From: DASPKW01 sp038244055
GTDB taxonomy: Bacteria; Planctomycetota; Phycisphaerae; Tepidisphaerales; Tepidisphaeraceae
DNA length: 22,377 nt
Direction: 5' to 3'
Assembly (NCBI GenBank): GCA_038244055.1
Contig: JBBRTW010000059.1
Span: forward strand, 1-22,377
The notes below the pieces were generated by a model. The model was not told where the DNA came from, made no database searches, and saw only the letters and a program-made list of their open reading frames with translations. A program made the translations under genes and the position numbers. The first letter of the stretch is position 1. Each line of letters begins with the position of its first letter. Shown here one piece after another: positions 1-6,722 of the stretch.

Positions 1-815
1 TGGGTCCAATCCTGCGTGAACGAATACGGATTCTCGAAATAGTCGGGCTGGAGATCGGTTTTCAAGACGCGATTGAGTTCGGCCACCACCTGATTGAACG
101 AGAAGGCCTGCCCGCAGCCGACATTAAACCGGCCCGGTGTCTTCGACAGCAGCGCTTTGAGATTGGCCTGGAGGATGTCGCCGATATAAACGAAATCGCG
201 CTTCTGCTCGCCAGGGGTGAAGATGCGCGGGCGTTTGCCGGCGCGCATCTGCTTGGCGAGTTGATGGATCATGGAGGCGAATTTGCCCTTGTGATCTTCG
301 CCGGGGCCGTAGACATTGAAGTAGCGCAGGCCGACGATCGGGGAGCTGATTTTCGGCTGAATCCGCGCGGCCAGGCGCTCCATGGCGAGCTTGGAGTAGG
401 CGTAGACATTGAGCGGATCGGGGGCCTGGGTTTCGGCGTTGGGGGGCGTGCGCCGGCCGTAGGTGGAGGCGCTGGAGGCCCAGACGAGGCGCGCGTTCCA
501 CTCGGCCACCAGTTCGAGGATCAGGCGGAAGCCATCGAGATTGTTGGTCAGCATCTTGTGCTGATCGTGGACGGTGGTGTCGGTGATGGAAGCCTGATGA
601 AACACCGCCTCAAACGGCCCGGCCTCGGAGAGGGCGATGATCTCCTCGGGTTTGGAGACATTGGCGGGGATCACCTGGCCGGGGAAGTCGATGAGGTTGG
701 TCCAGTGGGCCGAGGAAAAATCATCGGCCACGGCGACATCGTGCCCATCGGCCGAGAGGCGCTTGGCGAGATTCGAACCGATGAATCCGGCTCCGCCGGT
801 GACGAGAATGCGCAT
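1..815 (-). CDS. hldD: ADP-L-glycero-D-manno-heptose 6-epimerase-like NAD-dependent epimerase (3' end beyond window)
   Basis: This is an extended short-chain dehydrogenase/epimerase, of the family that inverts C6 of ADP-heptose for LPS inner-core synthesis in the cytoplasm. The Rossmann glycine motif GGAGFIG is at residues 7-13, SSASTYG lies before the catalytic YAYSK (Tyr138, Lys142), and RYFNVYGPGEDHKG follows. The FHQASITDTTVHDQHKM stretch resembles the HldD FHQGACSSTT region, and the Tyr/Lys positions nearly match E. coli HldD. About 271 residues are visible and the last ~50 lie outside the window. Two in-frame ATGs compete (821 and 815). GGGAG ends 8 nt before the ATG at 815 but only 2 nt before the one at 821, so 815 is preferred. 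A different NDP-sugar epimerase specificity is possible, because the family is broad. Confidence 0.85.
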   Translation of the reverse strand, partial: MRILVTGGAGFIGSNLAKRLSADGHDVAVADDFSSAHWTNLIDFPGQVIPANVSKPEEIIALSEAGPFEAVFHQASITDTTVHDQHKMLTNNLDGFRLILELVAEWNARLVWASSASTYGRRTPPNAETQAPDPLNVYAYSKLAMERLAARIQPKISSPIVGLRYFNVYGPGEDHKGKFASMIHQLAKQMRAGKRPRIFTPGEQKRDFVYIGDILQANLKALLSKTPGRFNVGCGQAFSFNQVVAELNRVLKTDLQPDYFENPYSFTQDWT

Positions 816-862
816 GGACATGACTCCCAGAAGTTACGGTTTGGCCGCCTATTGATGGTGGG

Positions 863-890
863 ATTGTAGAGGGCGGCGAATGGATTGGAA
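863..890 (-). promoter_or_regulatory. Possible sigma70-type promoter for the hldD-like gene
   Basis: On the minus strand, TTCCAA (890-885) is followed after 16 nt by TACAAT (868-863). The -10 matches 5 of 6 consensus positions and the -35 only 3 of 6. Transcription would start near 856, giving a leader of about 40 nt that contains the GGGAG ribosome site. This is inferred from sequence only. Confidence 0.35.
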
Positions 891-912
891 GCGTGAGGAA
901 GTCGCCCAACGG

Positions 913-1296
913 CTAACGGGGACGGTCGTCGATGAGGTCGCCGATGGGGCGGCTGAAAATGGAGGATTTGAAGACTTTTGGGTCCAATGAGGGATCGGAC
1001 TGAATGTTTAATTGAAAACTGGGCAATGGTGGAACAAATCGCATCTCGCCATTTACGATGATCGCTTGTTGGATAAAGGCATAAGCCGGTTGAGAAGCGG
1101 GCGGCACCAACAGGAGGAGATCGTCGGAGGGCACTGATGGGGCAGTGGCTTGGCATTCTATCGCTCGTTTATCAGCCGGTTGAGTTCCAGATTGATCCGG
1201 GCGGTTCGAATACGATAATACTGCAACGCCGCCAATCACTGACGGTGCGACAAAGAAAAGCAGGCTTCGAGTGATGATGGATTGATGCCGAGCCAT
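913..1296 (-). CDS. Hypothetical membrane-anchored protein
   Basis: A 127-residue protein that I do not recognise. Residues about 11-30 form one hydrophobic segment after a short basic start (MARHQSIITR), so it is probably an N-terminal anchor or uncleaved signal. The rest is Pro- and Ser-rich and likely faces outside the cytoplasm. GAGG lies 4 nt before the ATG. The gene is co-oriented with the downstream hldD-like gene but separated from it by about 97 nt that may hold a promoter. No catalytic motif is visible. It may be a lineage-specific gene; coding status rests on length, the ribosome site and a sensible signal/anchor organisation. Confidence 0.5.
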   Translation of the reverse strand: MARHQSIITRSLLFFVAPSVIGGVAVLSYSNRPDQSGTQPADKRAIECQATAPSVPSDDLLLLVPPASQPAYAFIQQAIIVNGEMRFVPPLPSFQLNIQSDPSLDPKVFKSSIFSRPIGDLIDDRPR

Positions 1297-1372
1297 GTTG
1301 CCTCTTGCATAAACTGCATCGACCGCGAGCTAATGATCAAGCCGCCCCAGCCACGGAAAACAAACCGGACAG

Positions 1373-1678
1373 TCAACCGGTAATTCGAGCGGGACGTTCG
1401 AATTCCTGATTCATATACGACGACTCCACCTCTTGTGGCGTCAGAAGCAGAAGGAAGATGATGTCGCTCTGAACACCGGCCGGCAGATTTTTCAGGATCG
1501 GATTGACTATCGCCTCACGTTGTGAGCGCGTCAGCCCGTCGAAACGGTCGCTGATGATGCGAACGCGGATGGAGGCCGGATTATACGGCTTGGCCTTGAC
1601 GTTCTCGGCAGCGAACTCGGAGGCGAGAGTCTTCTCGATCAGGCCGACGATTTTGCGGGTTGAGGTGGCAACGCTCAT
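1373..1678 (-). CDS. Small BolA-like alpha/beta protein paired with HEPN gene
   Basis: A 101-residue protein starting at ATG 1678, 2 nt after the HEPN stop codon. GGAG lies 9 nt upstream, inside the 3' end of the HEPN gene. A longer form from 1714 would overlap HEPN and is less likely. The apparent order is helix (about 5-22), strand (SIRVRIIS, 37-43), a turn, helix (TRSQREAIVNPILKNL, 50-65), then strand (SDIIFLLLLTPQE, 71-83). The segment RIISDRFDGLTRSQRE resembles the BolA core (VVSDRFxG followed by RHR), but the BolA metal-ligand His is absent, with Gln-Arg-Glu in its place. Resemblance to BolA is my inference from pattern and not an established annotation. Tight coupling suggests it works with the HEPN protein, perhaps as its partner or antitoxin. 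Confidence 0.7.
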   Translation of the reverse strand: MSVATSTRKIVGLIEKTLASEFAAENVKAKPYNPASIRVRIISDRFDGLTRSQREAIVNPILKNLPAGVQSDIIFLLLLTPQEVESSYMNQEFERPARITG

Positions 1679-1680
1679 GT

Positions 1681-2118
1681 TTACAAGCTCCGTTCCATCC
1701 ATTCGAGGACGCATTTGGCCGCCTTTAGTGCGGCGGTGGCTTCATTATAGTCGACTTTTCCGACTTGGTATCTCAGATCCGTCGACCACCACATGATCGG
1801 ACGCATGCCTTCGATCACGTCCGGCGGAATTCGGCATTTTCGCTTGGAAAGCAAGGCCTTGAGGTACTCGAAATTATGCGCTATGGACCCACGAAAACTC
1901 TCCGCGAGTGCTGGCCGCTGCTTCTTCGGGGTCCGATTGATGATGATGGCTTTGATGGCGCACTCGACGGCATAACCGGCCAAATAAACCGCATCGAGCG
2001 CGTAAGCCTCACTTCCAATGAGGAATTCGGCGGCTTCAAGGCGCTGCCATGCGGCGCGCCGAAAGTCTGGCAGCGGCGGGCCGCCGGAGCCGCGTGTTTT
2101 TGCCGGTTTCTTCCGCAA
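1681..2118 (-). CDS. HEPN domain protein
   Basis: A 145-residue helical protein. RLEAAEFLIGSEAYALDAVYLAGYAVECAIKAII (residues about 26-60) is the signature first helix pair of HEPN domains, and the end (LRYQVGKVDYNEATAALKAAKCVLEW) matches the usual HEPN last helices. An R-x4-H arrangement (RGSIAH, Arg76-His81) is present. It occupies the place where many such proteins have an HDLxxLL motif, so RNase activity cannot be claimed from it alone. There is no ATG near the 5' end. TTG at 2118 has GGAG 5 nt upstream and is preferred; TTG at 2142 is the longest alternative. HEPN proteins commonly act as ribonuclease toxins or as helper domains next to nucleotidyltransferases, but no nucleotidyltransferase is present here. 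The next gene is 2 nt downstream. Confidence 0.8.
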   Translation of the reverse strand: MRKKPAKTRGSGGPPLPDFRRAAWQRLEAAEFLIGSEAYALDAVYLAGYAVECAIKAIIINRTPKKQRPALAESFRGSIAHNFEYLKALLSKRKCRIPPDVIEGMRPIMWWSTDLRYQVGKVDYNEATAALKAAKCVLEWMERSL

Positions 2119-2297
2119 ACTCGCTCCGGGCAAATGAGCCAAGAATCAAGTTCAAACGACAAGGTCGTCGATTAGTCGGCGAGAATAGAACATCCAACGA
2201 CTTGAATCCATCAAGCCTCCGGGGACCGCCGCCGCGGCATTCAAGCTCTCGCGATTCATAAGTTGCGGGAAATCTCTACCGTTTTCACCGACCGATG

Positions 2298-2308
2298 GAT
2301 AATATAAT
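2298..2308 (+). promoter_or_regulatory. AT-rich -10-like region before parD
   Basis: GATAAT (2298-2303) and TATAAT (2303-2308) overlap in an AT-rich patch directly before the parD ATG at 2312. No convincing -35 box and no Shine-Dalgarno are visible. If GATAAT is used, the leader would be about 2 nt, that is, a leaderless transcript. ParD-type antitoxins normally repress their own promoter, so an operator probably overlaps this patch, but no clear palindrome is seen. Confidence 0.3.
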
Positions 2309-2311
2309 AAC

Positions 2312-2572
2312 ATGACGTTCTCCCTTCCTCCCCATCTCGAGCGGCAGATTCTGGATCGCGTTGAATCGGGCAGATACCAGTCGGCCGAGGACGTTATCAG
2401 TGCGGCGCTGTCGTCGCTGGATCAGCAGGAATCGATCGGAGATTTCGCGCCCGGCGAGTTGGACCGGCTGATGGAAGAGGGAAAGCGAAGCGGGCCGCCA
2501 ATCCCGGCCGAAAAGGTTTTCGCCAAGATTCGCGAATTGAGCGCGCAGCAGCGGAGGAACGCGGTGGGATGA
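2312..2572 (+). CDS. parD: ParD-like type II antitoxin
   Basis: An 86-residue protein, the usual size for the ParD/CC2985 antitoxin family. The N-terminal half (MTFSLPPHLERQILDRVESG, then SAEDVISAALSSLD) is the ribbon-helix-helix DNA-binding part that dimerises and binds the operon promoter. The polar C-terminal part (about 45-86) is the flexible toxin-wrapping tail. The stop overlaps the downstream toxin start as ATGA, the classic antitoxin-first arrangement giving translational coupling. The gene is divergent from the HEPN gene across about 190 nt. No Shine-Dalgarno precedes the ATG. Family assignment is firm; activity in this organism is inferred. Confidence 0.88.
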   Translation: MTFSLPPHLERQILDRVESGRYQSAEDVISAALSSLDQQESIGDFAPGELDRLMEEGKRSGPPIPAEKVFAKIRELSAQQRRNAVG

Positions 2573-2871
2573 GGCGCGTTTCGATTCATCCTCAAGCGGA
2601 AGTCGATCTGCTGGAAATCTGGCACTACATTGCCCGCGACAGCATTGAGGCCGCGGACAAGGTAATTGCCGAAATCGAGCGGGCCATCTCGGGATTGTGC
2701 GAAATGCGCGGCAAGGGTCATGAGCGCGATGATGTAAAGAACAGGTCGTTTCGGTTCATTTCCGTTTACTCATACGTCATCGGCTATGAGTTCGATGCTG
2801 ACACGGTCACAATAGTCCGCATCATTCACGGCGGGCGCGACTTCTCGAAAGTATTTTCAGAGCGAAATTAG
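2569..2871 (+). CDS. parE: ParE/RelE-superfamily toxin
   Basis: A 100-residue protein of the ParE type. Members of the family poison DNA gyrase, and the RelE branch cuts mRNA on ribosomes. The start RRVSIHPQAEVDLLEIWHYIARDS is the family signature, followed by a helical hairpin (AADKVIAEIERAI) and the C-terminal strands FRFISVYSYVIGYEFD and VTIVRIIHGGRDFSKVF, with the typical RxxHGxRD. The gene overlaps parD by 4 nt (ATGA). Its TAG stop (2869-2871) overlaps the stop of the convergent htpG gene, so the two transcripts meet with no spacer. It looks intact. The ParE rather than RelE label follows from the ParD partner and the IHGGRD motif. Confidence 0.9.
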   Translation: MRRVSIHPQAEVDLLEIWHYIARDSIEAADKVIAEIERAISGLCEMRGKGHERDDVKNRSFRFISVYSYVIGYEFDADTVTIVRIIHGGRDFSKVFSERN

Positions 2872-4790
2872 CGCGCCGCATTCACTAACAGTTCATTGAT
2901 CCTCCTGGCAAACCCCGCCGGATCATCGATCTTGCTCCCCTCCGCAACCACCGCCTGCTCATACAACAGCTTCGTAAATGATTCCACCCGCGCATCGGAC
3001 TTGTCCTTTTCGAACACCGCTCTCAAAGCCGCGACGGCCGGGTGATCGGGGTTGATCTCCAGGATGCGCTTGCTCGAATCCGCGCCCAGTTCCTTATCCC
3101 GGCCGGCGCGGCGCATCAGGCGCTCGAAGTGGGCGCTGACGCCGAATTCATCGGCCACCAACACCGCGGCCGATTCCTTGAGCCGCGCTGAGAGCCGCAC
3201 ATCCTTCACCTGCGCCGCCAGCTTCTCCTTGATCGTTTCCAGCAGCGGCTTGAAGGAATCATCCTCGCGCTTCTCATCCGAGCCGGAGCGGTCGGCCGCT
3301 TTGAGTGATTTCTCTTTGTATTGATGCAATGAAGAGAGCACGAATTCATCGACGGGATCGGTGCAGAGGAGGACTTCGAACCCTTTGGACTTGAGCGATT
3401 CGAGATAGGGCGAGTGCTCCAGCATGGCGCGGGATTCACCAATCAGATAGTAAATCTCTTTCTGATCCTCGGGCATGCGCTCGACGTATTTGGCGAGGGT
3501 GGTGTACTTGCCGGGCTCGGTCTTGGTGGATTCGAAGAGGAGCAGGTTGGAGAGGCGCTCTTTGTTGGCCCAATCCTGGGCCGCGCCTTCTTTGAGCGTC
3601 GTGCCGAACTCGCGGTAGAACTTGAAGTAAGGCTCATCATCGGCCGGGGTGGGCTTGCCGATCGCTTCATCCTTGAGTGATTCGAGCTCCTTGAGGATGC
3701 GGTTGATGAGATTCGACTTGATCTTCTCGATGATCGCGTTGTGCTGCAGAGTTTCGCGGGAGACGTTGAGGGGAAGATCGGCCGAGTCCACCACGCCTTT
3801 GACGAAGCGCAGCCAGGTCGGCAGGAGCAGCTCGCACTCATGCTGGATCAAAACGCGCTTGACGTACAGATCCAGCCCCGCCTTGGGCTCGCGATAGAAG
3901 AAATCCATCGGCCGATGCGCCGGGATGTACATCAGCGCCTTGAAATCCGTTGCCCCGCCCTCGGCCGAGATGTGAATCGTCCGCGCCGGCGGCTCCGAAT
4001 CGTGCGAGAGTTGTTTATAGAACTCCTCATACTCCTCCTTCTTCACGTCATGCTTGGCGCGGAGCCAGATCGCCTTGCGGGAGTTGAGGGTTTCCTCCTT
4101 GATCTCGGTTTTCTTCTCTTCGACATCGCCGGCGATGGGTTTCTCGACATCGGTGACGACCGGATGCTCGATGAAATCGGAATACTGCTTGACGATCTGC
4201 CGCAGACGCCAGGAGTCGAGGAATTCTTTGGAGTCTTCGCGGAGGTGGAGCGCGATCTCGGTCCCGCGCGAGGATTTCTCGGCCGGCTCGATCGTGAATT
4301 CGCCCTGTCCATCGGATTCCCATTTGACGGCCTGGTCGGCCGATGCGCCGGCCGCGCGGGAGAGGACGGTGACCTTGTCGGCGACCATGTAGGAGGAATA
4401 GAAGCCCACGCCGAACTGCCCGATCAGCTCCGGCCGGTCCTTGGCGTTGGGCTGCTTGAGATTTTCGAGGAAGGCGCGGGTGCCGGAGCGGGCGATGGTG
4501 CCGAGATCCTCGACGACCTGATCGCGGGTCATGCCGATGCCGTTGTCGGAGAGGGTGAGGGTGCCTGCCTCTTTGTCGGCGATGAGGCGGATCTTGTAGT
4601 CGGTATCGCCCGCGGCCAGATCGGGCTGGGTGAGGGCCTGGAAGCGGAGCTTGTCGATGGCATCGGCCGAGTTGGAGATGAGCTCGCGGAGGAAGATCTC
4701 CTTCTTGGTGTAGAGGGAGTGGATGATGAGATCGAGGAGCTGTTTGAGCTCGGTTTTGAATTCGAGGCGTTCTGGGGTTGCTGTGTTCAT
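2868..4790 (-). CDS. htpG: Molecular chaperone HtpG (Hsp90)
   Basis: A full-length bacterial Hsp90 of 640 residues, a cytosolic ATP-dependent dimeric chaperone. The GHKL ATPase domain comes first: RELISNSADAIDKLR (catalytic Glu36, Asn40), DNGIGMT (82-88) and the lid/glycine box GQFGVGFYSSYMVADKV (124-140), then SRGTEIALHL. The middle domain follows, with NVSRETLQ. The C-terminal dimerisation domain ends in RRINELLVNAAR and lacks a eukaryotic MEEVD tail. ATG 4790 is chosen because the protein then begins like other HtpGs; an in-frame TTG lies at 4802. There is no Shine-Dalgarno: the DNA just upstream is a heptad repeat (4791-4818). No CIRCE element is seen; a sigma54-like site lies further upstream (4845-4860). 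Confidence 0.97.
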   Translation of the reverse strand: MNTATPERLEFKTELKQLLDLIIHSLYTKKEIFLRELISNSADAIDKLRFQALTQPDLAAGDTDYKIRLIADKEAGTLTLSDNGIGMTRDQVVEDLGTIARSGTRAFLENLKQPNAKDRPELIGQFGVGFYSSYMVADKVTVLSRAAGASADQAVKWESDGQGEFTIEPAEKSSRGTEIALHLREDSKEFLDSWRLRQIVKQYSDFIEHPVVTDVEKPIAGDVEEKKTEIKEETLNSRKAIWLRAKHDVKKEEYEEFYKQLSHDSEPPARTIHISAEGGATDFKALMYIPAHRPMDFFYREPKAGLDLYVKRVLIQHECELLLPTWLRFVKGVVDSADLPLNVSRETLQHNAIIEKIKSNLINRILKELESLKDEAIGKPTPADDEPYFKFYREFGTTLKEGAAQDWANKERLSNLLLFESTKTEPGKYTTLAKYVERMPEDQKEIYYLIGESRAMLEHSPYLESLKSKGFEVLLCTDPVDEFVLSSLHQYKEKSLKAADRSGSDEKREDDSFKPLLETIKEKLAAQVKDVRLSARLKESAAVLVADEFGVSAHFERLMRRAGRDKELGADSSKRILEINPDHPAVAALRAVFEKDKSDARVESFTKLLYEQAVVAEGSKIDDPAGFARRINELLVNAAR

Positions 4791-4818
4791 GTCAAATGGC
4801 AAAGGTCAAAAGGCAAAT
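4791..4818. repeat. Heptad tandem repeat, four units
   Basis: Four consecutive 7-mers, GTCAAAT, GGCAAAG, GTCAAAA and GGCAAAT, fit the pattern G-K-C-A-A-A-N. The array abuts the htpG start codon and takes the place where a ribosome site would be expected. Confidence 0.6.
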
Positions 4819-4844
4819 GTGGAATCGAGACGTGCGAGTTGATT

Positions 4845-4860
4845 TACAAAGATTGTGCCA
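4845..4860 (-). promoter_or_regulatory. Sigma54-like -24/-12 site upstream of htpG
   Basis: On the minus strand the sequence reads TGGCACAATCTTTGTA. The RpoN consensus is TGGCACG, four free bases, then TTGCA, so this matches all but two positions (the seventh base, and T for C in the -12 GC pair). It would start transcription about 44 nt before the htpG ATG. The altered -12 dinucleotide weakens the case, and no activator-binding site was identified. Confidence 0.25.
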
Positions 4861-4925
4861 GGAATGAATGGGATGTAACCACCGAATACGAAATTAGTTA
4901 TGCGCATTGCACATCATGCGGCAAC

Positions 4926-4940
4926 CTGCCGATCTGGCAG
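4926..4940. promoter_or_regulatory. Short palindrome between htpG and the AGE epimerase
   Basis: CTGCC-GATCT-GGCAG is a perfect 5-bp inverted repeat with a 5-bp centre, about 77 nt upstream of the epimerase start. It could be an operator for either divergent gene, but its short length makes chance occurrence likely. Confidence 0.2.
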
Positions 4941-5016
4941 ATGTTAAAACTGCTGGCGATTTGGTGGCGGATGGGCGCGGGATTATGGTGGTCGCTCTTC
5001 CAGTGGAGGTGCGCGG

Positions 5017-6354
5017 ATGGATCGAGTGATGAGGATCGGATTCTGTGTCGCTTTGATTGGCGTTCTTGGGATGCAAAGCTCAGCGCGGGCGGAGGCGGTG
5101 GCCAAGCAGGAATACCTGAAACTGGCCGATGAAATGCACAAGCATTTCGACGCCAACATCCTCAAGGCCTGGTTCCCGGCCGTTGTGGATGAAGAGCATG
5201 GCGGGTTTCGATCCAACCTGACGCGCGATTGGAAACCCGCGCCGAAGCAGGATCGATTCCTGGTGTTTCAATCGCGGGCTACTTGGGTGGCCTCGCAGGT
5301 GGCGATGCGCCGGCCTGAGCTGCGCGAGGAGTTTTTGAAATACACGCGGCATGGCGTGACGATGCTCGGGAAGATGTGGGATGCCGAGCAGGGCGGGCTT
5401 TACTGGGGGACGGATGTGGATGCCAAGGTCACGCCCGCCTACGGAACGCGCAAATGCGCCTACGGAATTTCCTTCGCGATGTACGCGTTGGCATCGGCCT
5501 ACCAGGCCAGCCACGATGAGGCGGCCATCGACCTGGCGATGAAAACCTTCAACTGGTTCGATGACCATGCCCACGATGCCGCGCATGGCGGTTATCACGA
5601 AGTGCTGGAGCGCGATGGCACGCCCATCGTGCCGAAGGATCTTTCGAACACGATGGATAACAAAGTCGGCTACCCCAATCGCGTGCTCGGATTCAAGAGC
5701 ATGAACAGCCACATCCATCTTCTGGAGGCGATGACCGAGCTCTATCGCGCCAAGAAAGATGACAAGGTCAAAGCGCGGCTGGATGAACTATTCCTCATCG
5801 TGCGCGACAGGATCGCGGTCGATCCGGGCTGCCTGAATCTCTATTTCACGCCCGACTGGAAGACCATGCCCGATCACGATTCGTTCGGGCACGATATCGA
5901 GACGGCGTTTTTGCTGATCGAGGCTTCGGAGGCGCTGGGGAGGAGCGATGAAGACAGGACGTGGGTCGTGGGCAGGAAGCTGGTGGATCACGCGCTGGAA
6001 TATGGATTCGACAAGGCGCGGGGCGGGTTTTACGACAAAGGCTCGGCCTTCGACCCGGCCACCGATACCGACAAGGTCTGGTGGACCCAGGCCGAGGGAC
6101 TCAACGCGCTCCTGCTGATGCACGAGAAATTCGGCGGGCAGACCGACCGCTATTGGAAGGCATTCGGGCTCACCTGGAAGTTCGTCAACAATTCCATGGT
6201 CGATCGTGAGTTCGGCGGGTGGTACGACACGGTCGCGGCCGATGGCAACGTTTTACGCCCCGGCAAGGCGCAGAACTGGAAGGCGATGTACCACGATGGG
6301 CGGGCGCTGATGGAGATGGAAAAACGTTTGCGTCACATGGGCGGGGAAAAATAG
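5017..6354 (+). CDS. Secreted AGE-family (N-acylglucosamine 2-epimerase-like) sugar epimerase
   Basis: A 445-residue protein. Residues about 5-26 form a signal peptide (RIGFCVALIGVLGMQSSARA), so it acts in the periplasm or outside. The rest is an (alpha/alpha)6 barrel of the AGE family, which interconverts sugars at C2 (N-acylglucosamine, cellobiose or mannose-type substrates). Visible family marks are HGGF (61-64), FQSRATW, NSHIHLLEA (230-238), GHDIE (291-295), WWTQAEG (355-361) and the C-terminal WKAMYHDGRAL with His426. The two histidines at 292 and 426 are candidates for the acid/base pair. Length fits the family plus signal. GGAGGT sits 6 nt before ATG 5017, fixing the start. It is followed on the same strand by an exported RTX-glycosidase-like protein, consistent with extracellular carbohydrate use; the exact substrate is unknown. 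Confidence 0.88.
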   Translation: MDRVMRIGFCVALIGVLGMQSSARAEAVAKQEYLKLADEMHKHFDANILKAWFPAVVDEEHGGFRSNLTRDWKPAPKQDRFLVFQSRATWVASQVAMRRPELREEFLKYTRHGVTMLGKMWDAEQGGLYWGTDVDAKVTPAYGTRKCAYGISFAMYALASAYQASHDEAAIDLAMKTFNWFDDHAHDAAHGGYHEVLERDGTPIVPKDLSNTMDNKVGYPNRVLGFKSMNSHIHLLEAMTELYRAKKDDKVKARLDELFLIVRDRIAVDPGCLNLYFTPDWKTMPDHDSFGHDIETAFLLIEASEALGRSDEDRTWVVGRKLVDHALEYGFDKARGGFYDKGSAFDPATDTDKVWWTQAEGLNALLLMHEKFGGQTDRYWKAFGLTWKFVNNSMVDREFGGWYDTVAADGNVLRPGKAQNWKAMYHDGRALMEMEKRLRHMGGEK

Positions 6355-6716
6355 CAAGGAATTTACGGCGGTTCAGGCTTTTTCGCTGGCGATGGCCGGG
6401 TATCATGCCCGATTCCTGAATGGGTGTTGATGTCCGCTGTCAAAAGGCGCTTGTCCGGCAAAACCACGGCCTGTTGATCCCGAGTTTTCAGGCCTCCCCC
6501 GATCGGATCGGCGTTTGCGGCATCAATGTCGGGCTTCATCGCTCGCTTAAAGAGATGGTTTCCCCTCCCGCGGCCTCCCCGATTGGCCTCGGAATGGCGT
6601 TATCGTGAATGGCGCTGGGCGCATCGCCGCCCGGCCGATTTTCGCGTCCGCGCCGGGCGGTCTTCCGATCATCTCCATCCCAATCTCAATAGATCATCTT
6701 TGATTCCTGGAGAGGA
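6355..6716. other. Intergenic region, no gene recognised
   Basis: About 360 nt between the AGE epimerase stop and the RTX-glycosidase start. Short reading frames here have no ribosome site or recognisable motif. Near its left end CGGGT-ATCAT-GCCCG (around 6398-6412) could form a weak 5-bp hairpin. No convincing promoter was found; the right end carries the GGAGAGGA ribosome site of the next gene. Confidence 0.4.
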
Positions 6717-6722
6717 ATGTCC

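Noticed and set aside
76..84. tRNA or rRNA genes anywhere in the window
   Set aside because: Scanning by eye for T-arm/CCA-type or rRNA core sequences gave nothing; a covariance-model scan would settle it.
2143..2311. Promoter for the HEPN gene
   Set aside because: TATTCT (2187-2182 on the minus strand) is present but no -35 at acceptable spacing was found, so it was not listed.
3741..5132. 463-codon open frame on the plus strand
   Set aside because: Lies almost wholly antisense to htpG, has no ribosome site, and its composition (Leu/Gly/Asp-rich) is what reverse reading of a GC-rich gene gives.
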